53,941 bases of DNA. It comes from an uncultured Oxalobacteraceae bacterium (GTDB taxonomy: Bacteria > Pseudomonadota > Gammaproteobacteria > Burkholderiales > Burkholderiaceae). Location of the stretch: contig CAMLFK010000006.1 in the NCBI GenBank assembly GCA_946479255.1, positions 1 through 53,941 on the forward strand, given 5' to 3'. A model generated the notes under the pieces. The model saw only the letters and a list, made by a program, of their open reading frames with translations, had not been told where the DNA came from and ran no database searches. Positions 44,457-53,941 of the stretch are shown here, piece by piece; position 1 is the stretch's first letter, and the number at the start of each line of letters is the position of its first letter. A program made the translations under genes and the position numbers.

Positions 44457-45812
44457 TCAGCGCACTCCTTCGGCAACGAGAGCGCCCGGGGCAAAGTAAG
44501 TCTCCGGCTGGCGCATGACAACCCGGAATTGCGGTTGCTGCTCGTTGAACAGGTTGGAGACGGTGTATCCACCCTTCAAAGAATCATACATGACGTAGGT
44601 ATAAGCAGGCATGCCTGGCAGTTCGGGGGCCAGGACAGGCATGGCCTGCCCGACGTGCCATAGCTGCCCCGCAGCATTCCAGCCGTCGGACAGGAGTATC
44701 TGCCAGCTGTCTTCATCCAGATAAAAGCGCCGCTTCGGTATCGCATGGCGTTTGCCGGGAGCCAGCACGGCCTCCACCACCCACACGCGATGCAACTCCC
44801 AGCGCAAAGTGTCGGGATTGAGATGCTGCCGACCGAGCACCTGGTTCACCTTCTCTGTGTGGAAACGTTGGGTGTTATACGGCACGAACATTTCTTTCTT
44901 GCCTATGAGTTTCCAGTTGTAGCGATCCAGGGCACCGATAAATAGAAAAGTCTCGTCAACGAAATTGAAACCAGAGGTGACAAAATTGGGGATGTCATAG
45001 TCGAAGTTGGGAGTGCGCCGCACGCGGCGTTGCCCCGTCAGGTATTGCCATACCTGACGGCTCTTCCCGGCTGGATAGGCCGCCACGGATTTTTCTCCGG
45101 CCCTGAAAGGCGGATCCCTGATGGAGAGCTTTCCCAGCCAGTAGTTTCCACCAAAGCCGTCGAGGGAACCCTCCTGGTAATAGTAGGGGTACTGGAGCTC
45201 CTGGGTTCCCGCTGTCGCCAGCACGGGCCTGCCGTTGGCAGCCACTACGTAGGCGCCGAAGTTGTAGACGACAGCTTGCCCATGCCAGGCGAGCTGATGA
45301 TTCCACATTGCTTCCGCCCCTGCTTTGGGAATCGGAAACGGGATACCTCCATATGCGCCTTGCACGTGCGGACCGTTGCCTGCATCGCTTATGAGCCTGG
45401 CACGAGTGGCATTCGCGAAGGTGTTGTCATAGACCCATTGCGGCGCGGCTGCGGTGCGATGGCTAGGATAGACGTCGAGCCGATACGAGGGAAATTGCCG
45501 GAGCAGCGCTTTCGCCCCGTCCGACAGCTGGTCGGCATATTGCTGCATGTTCTGGGCGGTGATCCGCAGGCGCGGCTTCTCGGCGGCGAAGGGATCGGGC
45601 CTGGCTTGTCCGGAGCGGTAGCCGGGCCACAGCGCGGTATAGCCGCCATCCCAGGCCGGAATCGTCCCATCCTTGTTGCCGGCCTTTTCGGCGCCGAACG
45701 GGGTAAGCTCGGCCTTGAGTCTGGCCGCCTCTTCGGGCGTGACCGCTGCGCCCGCAAATGTGCTTGCCATGGCAAGCAAGAGGATTGCGACGAGCGCTCG
45801 CTGGAATATCAT
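44457..45812 (-). CDS. DUF1329-family exported protein
   Basis: 451 aa with AGGGGGAAAG before the ATG and a signal peptide (MIFQRALVAILLLAMASTFA then GAAV). It opens with TPEEAARLKAELTPFGAEKA and GTIPAWDGG, typical of DUF1329. Also typical are YPSHRTAAAPQWVYDN, GAYGGIPFPIPK, RRVRRTPNFDYDIPNF and RFYLDEDSWQILLSDGW. The family forms an LolB-like outer-membrane-associated fold and is usually next to a DUF1302 porin-like protein, a YCF48-like protein and an RND transporter. Here DUF1302 is missing from the cluster. It is first in a four-gene leftward operon, 67 bp after the giant kinase gene. Confidence 0.9.
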   Translation of the reverse strand: MIFQRALVAILLLAMASTFAGAAVTPEEAARLKAELTPFGAEKAGNKDGTIPAWDGGYTALWPGYRSGQARPDPFAAEKPRLRITAQNMQQYADQLSDGAKALLRQFPSYRLDVYPSHRTAAAPQWVYDNTFANATRARLISDAGNGPHVQGAYGGIPFPIPKAGAEAMWNHQLAWHGQAVVYNFGAYVVAANGRPVLATAGTQELQYPYYYQEGSLDGFGGNYWLGKLSIRDPPFRAGEKSVAAYPAGKSRQVWQYLTGQRRVRRTPNFDYDIPNFVTSGFNFVDETFLFIGALDRYNWKLIGKKEMFVPYNTQRFHTEKVNQVLGRQHLNPDTLRWELHRVWVVEAVLAPGKRHAIPKRRFYLDEDSWQILLSDGWNAAGQLWHVGQAMPVLAPELPGMPAYTYVMYDSLKGGYTVSNLFNEQQPQFRVVMRQPETYFAPGALVAEGVR

Positions 45813-45879
45813 CTTTCCCCCTGATTCGCTTCCGTCACCAGGATGTGCGGAGTGTGCGTGGACACATCGGGAGGTTAGA

Positions 45880-48800
45880 CTATCGGCCTGACAAGACGTT
45901 CCCGAGGTCTGTTGGATCAGCGTCCTTGGACAATCTATAGCTGTGCAGGCAGCTCTCCACCAGGCTGAGGAGGGCTTTAGACTGGTATCCCTTCGCGAGC
46001 GAACGCAATTGGCTGGCGAAGGGACCGTAGCGGTGGTCCAGTTCGCTCAGATAGGATGTCCGCGCCAGAATCTCTTGCATATTTCCCAGGCGGGCCAGCC
46101 GGTACAGCAGTTCCAGCTCTTCCACCGGCGGCATCACGATGGGCTCGGCCGGCTCCGGCTTTGACGCGAACGGCGTTGCCGAATCGTAGATTCCCTCCAG
46201 GTGCAAGAGCGCCACCATCTCGCTGTGCAACTTGTCCATGTCAATCGGTTTGGTGAGAAAGGCGTTCATTCCCGCTGCCAGGCATTTCTCGCCATCGCTT
46301 TCCGATACGCTGGCCGAAGCCGCAATGACCGGCACCTCCTTGAACGCCTCCAGCCGGCGCAGACGGCGCACGGCTTCCAGTCCGTCCATCTCCGGCATCG
46401 CGGTGTCCATCAGGATCAGGTGCGGGCGCTGGCTCTGGGCCACTTCCACTGCCTCGCGGCCGTTGCTTGCCTCCACCACCTCGAAGCCGAGCGAGGTCAA
46501 CATGCCGGCCGCTACCGCCCGGTTCCCGGCCACATCGTCGACCACGAGAATCTTCTTGCGCGGTCCGCGGTAGCCGACCACGGTCCTGGCAGGAGGGAGG
46601 GGGCTCACCGCTGCGCCCACCGGCAAGGCGACGTCGAACCAGAAGATGCTGCCGTGACCCGGCCGGCTCTGGACGTGGATCTCGCTCCCCATCAGGCGCA
46701 CATATTGCCGGCTGATCGCCAGGCCCAGGCCGGTACCGCCCAGCCGGTGCTGCGCCTCGCCGGCCTGCTCGAAAGGCTGGAAGATCAGGTCAAGGTGATG
46801 CGGGTCGATGCCGGCACCGGTATCGCGCACTTCGAAGCGCAGCCCGGCCGGCGCGATCGTGCTGACCCGCAGCGTCACCTGGCCGCGCTCGGTGAACTTG
46901 ACCGCATTGGACAATAAGTTGAGCAGCACTTGCCGCAGGCGCTTGCTGTCCGCATGGATACTTGGCGGCACATCCGGGCTCACGTCGCAGACGAACTCCA
47001 AGCCCTTCTGCGCAGCTTTCACGCTGATCATCTGGACGATCGTGTGCAGGAAGGATGCGAGCTCAATGTCACCAAGGAAGAGTTCCGTCTTGCCGACTTC
47101 GATTTTGGAAAAATCCAGGACATCGTTGATAAGCGTTAGCAGATGCTCGCTGCTTTGCCAAATGATGTTTACGCCCTCGCGTTGGCGTTCGCCCAGCGTC
47201 GTGTCGCGCTGCAGGATCTGGGCGTAACCCATAATGCCGTTGAGCGGCGTGCGCAGTTCATGGCTCATATTGGCCAGGAAGGCGCTCTTGGCCCGGTTGG
47301 CCGCTTCGGCCGCCCGCCGCCCCTCCCGTTCCGCCTCGGCCCGCTTGTGCTCGGTCAGGTCCAGCACGAAGGCCGCGCCGTTGTTGGGCGATTTTTCAAA
47401 CAGCACGGTACCGATCAGGACCGGAACGCGGCTGCCATCCTTGCGTATGAATTCCTTTTCGTACGGCGCGGCACTGCTGCGCTCTTCGAGTTCTTTCTTC
47501 GCCTTGGCATCGACCGCGCCGTATTCCGCGGGCGTCATGTGCCCCGAGTGCACTTTATCGGACAACAAGTCTTGCCGCGAGTAGCCTATCATCTGGAGAA
47601 ACGCATCGTTGGCATCGGTAATGCTGCCGCTCATCTCCCAAAAGTAGATGCCGATGATGTTAGATTCGACCAGGCGCCGGATGCGGGCATTTGTTTCCCG
47701 CACGGTTTCCTCGGCCCGCTTGCGCTCGATATTCTCCTGTTGCAGCGCGGCGAACAGCTGGGCGTTTTCCAGCGAGATGGCGGCCTGGCCCGCCAACAGT
47801 TCCAGTACCTTGGTGCGGCTTGGGGTAAACACTTGGCTGGCAAGCTCGTTTTCCAGATACAGCAAGCCGACCAGCTTGGATTGCCGCAAGATGGGCAGGC
47901 ACAGCACGGATTTGGGGTGCCGATGGGAAAAGTAAGGGTCTGTCGAAAACGGATGCGGCTCGCAAGCATCCGTCAACAGTACGTATTCCCGGCTGCGCTG
48001 GACGTAATTGAGTATCGCCATGGGCAATTGCGCTTGCGGCAGCGATTGGCCATCGTGCAAGCGGACCACGACCGTTTGCTGCTCGACATTCGCATCGGCG
48101 GCCAGGCTCAGATCGGCGTTGCGGGCAAGCAGCAGTGAGCCGGTCTGCGCACCGGCGCTTTCGATAGCGATGCGCATCAAGGTGTCGATCAGCTCGTCCA
48201 GCACGATCTGCTCGGAGATGGCTTGCGCGGCTTTGCTCACCGCCAGCAAGTCCAGCGCGCGCTCGCCCTCGACAGCTGCGTCAAGCGTGCGCTCGATGCG
48301 CGCGCGCAGCTTCGGATAGCGTGCGTCGAGCTGCCGCACCTTGCCGCCGGCCCCCCAGCGGGCATAACAGCCGCGTGCCTGCTCCAGGTGGGCATTGCCT
48401 GAGGTCGGGAAACCGCGTGCAAAATAGAATCCCGCGGCAAGTTCGTGGGCCACTGCCTCGTTCTGTACGAAGCCATTCTCATGAGCCGACACAATGGCTT
48501 GCTCATACAGCCGCATTGCATCAGCGTCATGCTTGTCGAGGCGAGCAATTTCCGCTGCCACCAGCAGGTGTTTGTCGCGAAATGTCGGCGGATAGCTCTG
48601 CTCCAGCTCGCGCAGCAGCGCCTCGTGCGCCGTCAGGCGTGCGCGCCAGGCATGTTGCGCTTCGGCCGAACCGGTCTCATAGACCGCCGCGATGGCAAGG
48701 GCCGTGTAATAGTAATACTCCAAGGTCGGTGAGGTAGCGAAGTAGGTGGCCCACAGGAACTCCTTGGCCTTTTCGGCATCGGCGAGCGCCGCCGTGTACT

Positions 48801-51800
48801 CCCCGGCCAGGAAGTGCACCTGCAATTTGTGGGACCAGTAAAAGAATGGCAATAGCCGCATCCGTCCGGCGATGTGTTGCTGGGCTTCAAACGCCGCCTC
48901 ATCGAAGTGCTCATCGCTAAAGCTCGATAGACTTTCCGTGCGGCCCTGCAGCGCCAGGATCAGGCGTTGGCGGTTCACGATTGCGTCGGCAACATCGCGG
49001 TAGCCATTCTTGCGGACAAATGCCAGCGCCTGCTCCGAGGCGCGCCAGACCTCGTCCAGGGAATCCCCGCGCTGAAGCAGATGCCCGAGCCGCGTGCTGC
49101 TGCCAAAGCAGGCAAAGACAAGATCGCCGACCTCGATGGCGATATTAAATGACTGCTGGTTGTAGTCGAGCGCCAGCGTCAGCGGCTGGGTCCAGGCTGT
49201 AACCGTACTCATCAGCTGACACACCCGCGCTTTATGGGCAAAGAAGTTATGCTTGTCGACCAGGTCCATCGCCAGCCTGGCGAAGCGGTAGCCCAGGTGG
49301 TTGTTGCGGCAGGTCGTGCCGGCGAGCGTCGTGGTGAACATGGCAAAACCATGCGCCGAAGCGCCGCTCACCCCGTACTGCAGGCTCAGGTTCACCACCC
49401 GCCCCAGGATCATGCGCGCCAGATTGGCGTCGCGGGACAATACCAGCGCGGGCATGTCCGAACACACGTTCATGATGGTCAGCAGGTCGGGATCGGTCAT
49501 CAGCGGCAAATCGATCAGGCTGTCGATCGAACGGCTGCCGAGGTTGCGCCAAACCTTCTCGTACTCGGCCTGCGCCTCTTCCTCGGTCGGGTGGGGCGGA
49601 ATGTCAATCCCGAACAAGCGCAGGCAGGCCAGCATATTGTCGATGGCGAGCAGTGCCTCCGATTTGAGGGAATGCAGCAGGATTTGCAGCGTGTAGACCG
49701 CTGCCTTGTCGACCTTGCTGGCGGCCCGTTGCCGCAACACCTCAAGCAACTGCGCCGCCATGTCGAACTGGCCGCTCAGCAGCTCGCAGCGCGCGCGCTC
49801 CAGCCACAGGTTGAACATCAACTCGTAACGCTGTTCCCACGCGCCTTCATCGAGGAGCGCCATGCCGGCCACCAGATACACACAGGCCGAGGCGTAGGCG
49901 GTGGAAGCCTTGGCTTTTTTTCCTGCCCGCAAATTGAGTGCGGCAATCTGCGCTTTCTCGCCCTCATCGACCAGCTCGCCAGTGCCCAGTTTGAACTGGT
50001 TGACGACATCGAACAGCTGCGTCTCCAGTTCATCGGCGGGGAGGCTCGCCTGCAGCACGCGGCCGATGCGCAAGTGAACCGCGTTGCGGTCCTGTTCCGG
50101 AATCAGCGAGTACGCTGCCTGCTGGATGCGGTCATGCAGGAATTTGCCGGTGTCGTCCGTCTGCACGACAAGCCCTTCGTGGATGGCGATCGACAGGCGC
50201 TGCGCGATCTCGTCCTTCGCCCTTGCGCTCACCAGCGCCAGGCGATGCAGTTCAAACTTGTTGCCCAGGCATGCGGCCAACTGCAGCGTCTGCTGCACGT
50301 CGGCCGGCAGCCGCCGCAGCTTGCCGACCATCAAATCGACCACGTTGTCGGCGAAGTCCCTGGTTTTGATCTGCTCCAGATTCCATTGCCAGCTGCGCTT
50401 CTGCGCTTTCCATTGCAACAAGCCTTCCCGATGCAGCGAATCGAGGAACTGGACAAAAAAGAAGGGATTGCCACCGGTTCGTTCGAACACCAGTCGCGTG
50501 AGCGGCTTGCACCTTGCCATCGCCGTATTCAGCATATTTGCCACGAGCCGGTTCAACTGCGCATAGGACAATGGCGTCAGTCTGACGTCATGGGCCGCTG
50601 CGCCGCTGCGCCGGATTGCGTCCAGCGCTAAGAGCAAGGGATGCGCCGCGCCGAGTTCATTGTCGCGGTACGCGGCGATCACCAGCAGATGACTGCTGTC
50701 CGCACGTGTCAGCAGATGCTCGATCAGTTGCAGGCTCGCGGCATCGATCCACTGCACGTCGTCGAGAAAGAGCACGAGCGGATGGTCCTGGCGGGCAAAT
50801 ACGCTCAAGAATTGCCGGAACACGTGACGGAAGCGATGTTGGGCCTCAAGCGGCGGCAGTTCCACCACCGGCGGCTGCTTTCCCAGTATGAGTTCGAGTT
50901 GGGGGAACATCTCGACGATGACCTGGCCGTTGGCACCGAGCGCATCCTGAAGCCGCCGCCGCCAATCGACGAGCACCGTCTCACTCTCGCTCAACAAGTG
51001 GAGCATCAGCTCCTGGAAAGCCTGGGTAAGGACGGCATAAGGCGTATCGCGCAGATACTGCTCGAACTTGCCGGCAATGAAGTAGCCGCGCCGCGCCGCC
51101 GTCGGCGCCCGCAGTGCCTCGACCAGGGAGGACTTGCCTACGCCGGCGTAGCCTGTCACTGTCACGAGGGTGCGCTGCCCGCTGGCCGCCATCTGGTCGA
51201 AGGCCGACAGCAAGCTTGAAAGCTCCGCTTCACGCCCATAGAGTTTATGGGGAATCTGAAAGCGGCTGGACACATCCTCGCGTCCCAGGGGAAATGCCTG
51301 GATGCGTCCCTTGTCCTGCCACCGCGCCAGGCACTCGTGCAGATCCCCGCACAGGCCCGCGGCGCTCTGATAACGATCCTCCGGCAATTTGGCCAGCAGT
51401 TTCATCACGATGTTCGACACCACCTTGGGCACCTGGGGCGCCACGGCGTGCGGCGCAAGGGGAGTGCGGGCAATGTGGCAATGCGCCCATTCCAAAGGGT
51501 CGTTCGCGGCAAACGGCAATTGACCGGTCAGCATCTGATAGAGCGTGATGCCGAAGGAATAGAAATCGGTACGGTAGTCCACCGTGCGGTTCATGCGGCC
51601 GGTTTGCTCCGGGGACAGATAGGCCCAGTCGATCTGGTGACCAACAGACCCGTCGGGCGATAAGCCATCGTCTTGTGATGTGGCGATACTGAAATCGGCC
51701 AGCAGAACGCTGGGACGCTTTGGCGCGTCGCTATCCAGTGCCACCAGGATGTTGCGGGGGCGGATGTCCCGGTGGATGATGCCGGCCTCATGCATGCGCT

Positions 51801-52140
51801 CCAGCACCTGCGCCAGAGGGCAGGCGATGCGCAGGCACATCGGCACATCCATGCGCACGCCGCTATTGAGCATCGCTTCGAGGGACTCGCCCGCGAAGTC
51901 GTCCAGCACCATCGCCAGGCTGCCATCTTCCGCGATCAGTTCCGCCGGCTTCGCCACCCCGGCAATGTCGAGCGATTGAAGCAGCGTGTATTCGTGTCTG
52001 AAACGGGTAAAGCGGCCTGGATCGGTGTTGCCGGGATCGAGCTGCTTCAGAATCACAGGTGCGTCATCAGCCAGGCGCCGCGCGCGATAGAGGCGGGAGC
52101 ACGCTGTATTACTGATGTGGCCAAGGATTTGATGACGCAC
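45880..52140 (-). CDS. Giant hybrid: Ser/Thr kinase, AAA-type ATPase, GAF, PAS, histidine kinase, receiver
   Basis: 2086 aa with a GTG start at 52140. Residues about 5-270 form a Ser/Thr kinase domain: HRDIRPRNILVAL (HRD near 122) and LLADFSIAT, where the usual DFG is DFS. Residues about 290-700 are a STAND-type ATPase, with Walker A GYAGVGKSSLVEAL (near 336) and Walker B LVLFLDDVQWID (near 457). A helical repeat region runs to about 1300. GAF follows (1310-1480, LIDTLMRIAIESAGAQTG), then PAS (about 1490-1600). Next come HisKA (NMSHELRTPLNGIMGYA, His near 1624) and HATPase (GGTGLGLAIS, near 1802). The receiver starts KKILVVDDVAG near 1862, with phospho-Asp near 1910 in LILMDTAMPEMDG. It is probably soluble, as no membrane helix is evident. 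A regulatory link to the downstream DUF1329 operon is inferred. Confidence 0.93.
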   Translation of the reverse strand: MRHQILGHISNTACSRLYRARRLADDAPVILKQLDPGNTDPGRFTRFRHEYTLLQSLDIAGVAKPAELIAEDGSLAMVLDDFAGESLEAMLNSGVRMDVPMCLRIACPLAQVLERMHEAGIIHRDIRPRNILVALDSDAPKRPSVLLADFSIATSQDDGLSPDGSVGHQIDWAYLSPEQTGRMNRTVDYRTDFYSFGITLYQMLTGQLPFAANDPLEWAHCHIARTPLAPHAVAPQVPKVVSNIVMKLLAKLPEDRYQSAAGLCGDLHECLARWQDKGRIQAFPLGREDVSSRFQIPHKLYGREAELSSLLSAFDQMAASGQRTLVTVTGYAGVGKSSLVEALRAPTAARRGYFIAGKFEQYLRDTPYAVLTQAFQELMLHLLSESETVLVDWRRRLQDALGANGQVIVEMFPQLELILGKQPPVVELPPLEAQHRFRHVFRQFLSVFARQDHPLVLFLDDVQWIDAASLQLIEHLLTRADSSHLLVIAAYRDNELGAAHPLLLALDAIRRSGAAAHDVRLTPLSYAQLNRLVANMLNTAMARCKPLTRLVFERTGGNPFFFVQFLDSLHREGLLQWKAQKRSWQWNLEQIKTRDFADNVVDLMVGKLRRLPADVQQTLQLAACLGNKFELHRLALVSARAKDEIAQRLSIAIHEGLVVQTDDTGKFLHDRIQQAAYSLIPEQDRNAVHLRIGRVLQASLPADELETQLFDVVNQFKLGTGELVDEGEKAQIAALNLRAGKKAKASTAYASACVYLVAGMALLDEGAWEQRYELMFNLWLERARCELLSGQFDMAAQLLEVLRQRAASKVDKAAVYTLQILLHSLKSEALLAIDNMLACLRLFGIDIPPHPTEEEAQAEYEKVWRNLGSRSIDSLIDLPLMTDPDLLTIMNVCSDMPALVLSRDANLARMILGRVVNLSLQYGVSGASAHGFAMFTTTLAGTTCRNNHLGYRFARLAMDLVDKHNFFAHKARVCQLMSTVTAWTQPLTLALDYNQQSFNIAIEVGDLVFACFGSSTRLGHLLQRGDSLDEVWRASEQALAFVRKNGYRDVADAIVNRQRLILALQGRTESLSSFSDEHFDEAAFEAQQHIAGRMRLLPFFYWSHKLQVHFLAGEYTAALADAEKAKEFLWATYFATSPTLEYYYYTALAIAAVYETGSAEAQHAWRARLTAHEALLRELEQSYPPTFRDKHLLVAAEIARLDKHDADAMRLYEQAIVSAHENGFVQNEAVAHELAAGFYFARGFPTSGNAHLEQARGCYARWGAGGKVRQLDARYPKLRARIERTLDAAVEGERALDLLAVSKAAQAISEQIVLDELIDTLMRIAIESAGAQTGSLLLARNADLSLAADANVEQQTVVVRLHDGQSLPQAQLPMAILNYVQRSREYVLLTDACEPHPFSTDPYFSHRHPKSVLCLPILRQSKLVGLLYLENELASQVFTPSRTKVLELLAGQAAISLENAQLFAALQQENIERKRAEETVRETNARIRRLVESNIIGIYFWEMSGSITDANDAFLQMIGYSRQDLLSDKVHSGHMTPAEYGAVDAKAKKELEERSSAAPYEKEFIRKDGSRVPVLIGTVLFEKSPNNGAAFVLDLTEHKRAEAEREGRRAAEAANRAKSAFLANMSHELRTPLNGIMGYAQILQRDTTLGERQREGVNIIWQSSEHLLTLINDVLDFSKIEVGKTELFLGDIELASFLHTIVQMISVKAAQKGLEFVCDVSPDVPPSIHADSKRLRQVLLNLLSNAVKFTERGQVTLRVSTIAPAGLRFEVRDTGAGIDPHHLDLIFQPFEQAGEAQHRLGGTGLGLAISRQYVRLMGSEIHVQSRPGHGSIFWFDVALPVGAAVSPLPPARTVVGYRGPRKKILVVDDVAGNRAVAAGMLTSLGFEVVEASNGREAVEVAQSQRPHLILMDTAMPEMDGLEAVRRLRRLEAFKEVPVIAASASVSESDGEKCLAAGMNAFLTKPIDMDKLHSEMVALLHLEGIYDSATPFASKPEPAEPIVMPPVEELELLYRLARLGNMQEILARTSYLSELDHRYGPFASQLRSLAKGYQSKALLSLVESCLHSYRLSKDADPTDLGNVLSGR

Positions 52141-52245
52141 AGCATTGCAAATGACAGGGACGAACTTATTCTATCATCCGTGCAAGTGACTCCGGTGAAC
52201 TAGCCATATGACAGCGCTGGTGCCCGAAGAGTTCTGCCGAAAAAT
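52141..52245. other. Short spacer between kinase and GH42, nothing firm
   Basis: The spacer has an AT-rich stretch near 52165 that could hold the kinase promoter. A GAAGAG/CTCTTC pair around 52228-52258 overlaps the GH42 stop and is too loose to call a terminator. Confidence 0.35.
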
Positions 52246-53941
52246 TTAATGCTCTTCGACGATAGCCACGCCCCACGGTTTCAGCTCAAGCGCCTGACCA
52301 CGTTTCAATGGCTTTCCCGACACCAGCTCGGTTCCATTCGCGTAGCCGTAGCTCAGTCTTTGCGGTTTGGCCGAATAATTGAGCACATAGCGGATCTGGC
52401 GGCCGTCCTGGCCGGTCCCGCCGCGCACGATCAGCGGGTAGCGCAGCTTTGGCAGCGCAATGCCGGCCCGTTTCACTTGCTCCGACATCAGCTTGTCGAT
52501 CACGGCTTCGGTAGGCATGAAGCCGACGTAGCTGACCTCCCCACTGCCATAGGCATTGCGCGTCACGGCGGCGTAGGCCGGCCAGGACGGGTGCTTGTAG
52601 CGCGCCAGAACTTTTGCCGTGGTCGGCGTCACGAATTCCATCCACCAGCGCACCTTGTTCTCGGCCTTGCCAACGCCAAACGGATCGCCGGCGAGAGTGA
52701 CGCCGACCGGATTGGTGAACTGGTGGTAGCGGATCCCGGCCGCCTCGCTGATGGCGCCCGGCTGCACCGCATAGCGCACCTTGGCATGCTCGTCCGAGAA
52801 GCCGCTGCGGAAGGTGTAGATGACGTGCCCGCCGGCCTTGGCATACTCGTTCAAGCTGGCGATCTCGGCATCGCTGGCGGCGTACAGCGACGGCACCACG
52901 ATCATCTTGTAGTTCGACAGCGGCACGGTGGAGGAGGGCGACAGGATATCGGCCTCGACATTCATGCGGTACAGCGCGTCGTAGTATGGACGCATGGCCT
53001 CGTTATAACTGATGGACTTGCCTTCCGCGCCCACCTTGAAGGCATCGAAGCCTGCCTGGGCCGTGTTGCTGACGTAGATGGCCACCTGGTTCTTCTTGCG
53101 CAGATTGACCAGCTTGGGCCCGAGGCGCCGCAGATCGGCGCCGATGGTCTTGACCTCGGCGTACACCTCGTTCGGCAGGTAGTCCTGCGACAGCAGTCCG
53201 CGCCAGTAGGTTTCAATGCCGTTGGCGGTGGTGGCCCAATGCCAGTACGCGACCATGTTCGCCCCCGATGCCATGTGGCTGAATGCCTGCAGGCGCAGCT
53301 GGCCCGGAAAAGGGGTCCAATGCGGGAAGCCCTGGGCCTGGGTCTCCATCAGCAGGTAGTTCTGGCCGTTGCGCATCGAGCGGGCCAGGTCGCCGCCGAA
53401 GGCGATGTCCAAACCGGTCAGCTTATCCTGGCTGGGGTGATAGATGTCGACGCCCGCGATATCGAGCGCTTTGGCAGCCTCCCAGTGATTCACTTCGGGC
53501 TGCACGCCGTAGGAATGCTCTTTCCAGCCGAGGTCGAAGTTTTGCGTGATGAACTGGTCGGGGCGTGCCCGGGAGCGCACCAGGCCGGACTGCCAGCCGA
53601 GGAACTCAGTCACGAGCGTGCGCTGGAACTCGCCAAACGCATTCGACAGGCTGGCGTTGATGGAGCCGTTCACCGACGGGAAGTCCTCCCAGCTGTTGAT
53701 GCGGTTGCTCCAGTAATCCAGGCCGAACGCCTGGTTAAGTTGTTCCAGATCCGGGAATTTGTTGCGCATGTGCCCGACGAAGGCCGCCTGTACATTGGGT
53801 CCACTCGTGAAGTAAGCCTTGGTCTCGTTGTCGACCTGGTAGCCGATCACGGCCGGGTGGTCCTTCACATGGTCGATCAGTTTGATGATCACGCGTTCGG
53901 CGGCGCGGCGGTAGTCGGGATCGGTGATGTCCATGTTCTGC
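52246..53941 (-). CDS. GH42 beta-galactosidase, N-terminus off window
   Basis: At least 564 residues are seen. The frame continues past the MDITDPDYRRA methionine to the window edge, so that ATG is internal; the family is usually 650-700 aa. The acid/base lies in GYQVDNETK, and the nucleophile region is NYLLMETQAQGFPHW. After the barrel come the trimerisation-type domain (YKMIVVPSLYAASDAEIA) and a C-terminal beta domain ending LKPWGVAIVEEH. GH42 releases beta-1,4/1,3-galactose; here it could act on galactosylated side chains or pectic galactan. It is leftward, like most of the window, and its upstream partners lie outside. Confidence 0.92.
   Translation of the reverse strand, partial: QNMDITDPDYRRAAERVIIKLIDHVKDHPAVIGYQVDNETKAYFTSGPNVQAAFVGHMRNKFPDLEQLNQAFGLDYWSNRINSWEDFPSVNGSINASLSNAFGEFQRTLVTEFLGWQSGLVRSRARPDQFITQNFDLGWKEHSYGVQPEVNHWEAAKALDIAGVDIYHPSQDKLTGLDIAFGGDLARSMRNGQNYLLMETQAQGFPHWTPFPGQLRLQAFSHMASGANMVAYWHWATTANGIETYWRGLLSQDYLPNEVYAEVKTIGADLRRLGPKLVNLRKKNQVAIYVSNTAQAGFDAFKVGAEGKSISYNEAMRPYYDALYRMNVEADILSPSSTVPLSNYKMIVVPSLYAASDAEIASLNEYAKAGGHVIYTFRSGFSDEHAKVRYAVQPGAISEAAGIRYHQFTNPVGVTLAGDPFGVGKAENKVRWWMEFVTPTTAKVLARYKHPSWPAYAAVTRNAYGSGEVSYVGFMPTEAVIDKLMSEQVKRAGIALPKLRYPLIVRGGTGQDGRQIRYVLNYSAKPQRLSYGYANGTELVSGKPLKRGQALELKPWGVAIVEEH

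Noticed and set aside
49234..50631. 465-codon plus-strand frame opposite the giant kinase
   Set aside because: Shadow frame; the minus strand carries the STAND ATPase region.

Overview
The window (53,941 bp, GC-rich with strong third-position GC bias) reads as chromosomal DNA of an environmental, polysaccharide-degrading betaproteobacterium. The PEP-CTERM protein, the DUF1329/YCF48/RND cluster and the general protein character point to Oxalobacteraceae (Massilia/Duganella type); this is inference, as no rRNA or marker gene is present. I see no tRNA, rRNA or CRISPR.

Region 1 (1-29.7 kb) is a xyloglucan-type plant-polysaccharide utilization locus. It holds three GH74 paralogues (691-3060, 4844-7027, 27356-29686), a GH5 endoglucanase, GH97, a GH31 alpha-xylosidase with a PA14 domain, two GH43-clan proteins, a GH29 alpha-L-fucosidase, an SGNH esterase with an ExoP-like domain and an FCD-type GntR regulator. 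Together they could cut the glucan backbone (GH74, GH5), strip xylose, arabinose, fucose and possibly galactose (GH31, GH43, GH29, GH97; GH42 at the right edge) and remove acetyl groups. A 1579-aa secreted toroid-fold, lyase-like protein followed by a PEP-CTERM protein sits inside it. Two regulatory signatures tie the locus together: a 29-bp inverted-repeat box found upstream of all three GH74 genes and between GH31 and GH43, and LacI-type TATCGATA operators, one of them in a duplicated promoter-operator module before the lyase-like gene. No LacI-family gene lies in the window.

Region 2 (15.4-17.4 kb), inside region 1, is a scar: a 46-bp sequence in inverted orientation bounds 1.7 kb of small hypothetical genes, with a RidA tail outside one end and a CGNR/ABATE head outside the other.

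Region 3 (29.9-34.9 kb) holds a leftward operon of a BNR-type beta-propeller and two polytopic membrane proteins, after an LtaS/OpgB-like alkaline-phosphatase-superfamily transferase.

Region 4 (35-37.5 kb) is a graveyard: a frameshifted TonB-dependent receptor remnant, a 158-bp IS5-type MITE with CTAG duplications, and a GH127/146 C-terminus fused to an IS5 transposase remnant. A second, less GC-rich GH5 gene with a Pro-Thr linker follows (37525-39225).

Region 5 (39.5-52.1 kb) is a leftward block: a 2086-aa Ser/Thr kinase-ATPase-GAF-PAS-histidine kinase-receiver hybrid, then DUF1329, MFS, YCF48-like and RND genes in tight order. The window ends inside a GH42 beta-galactosidase gene.
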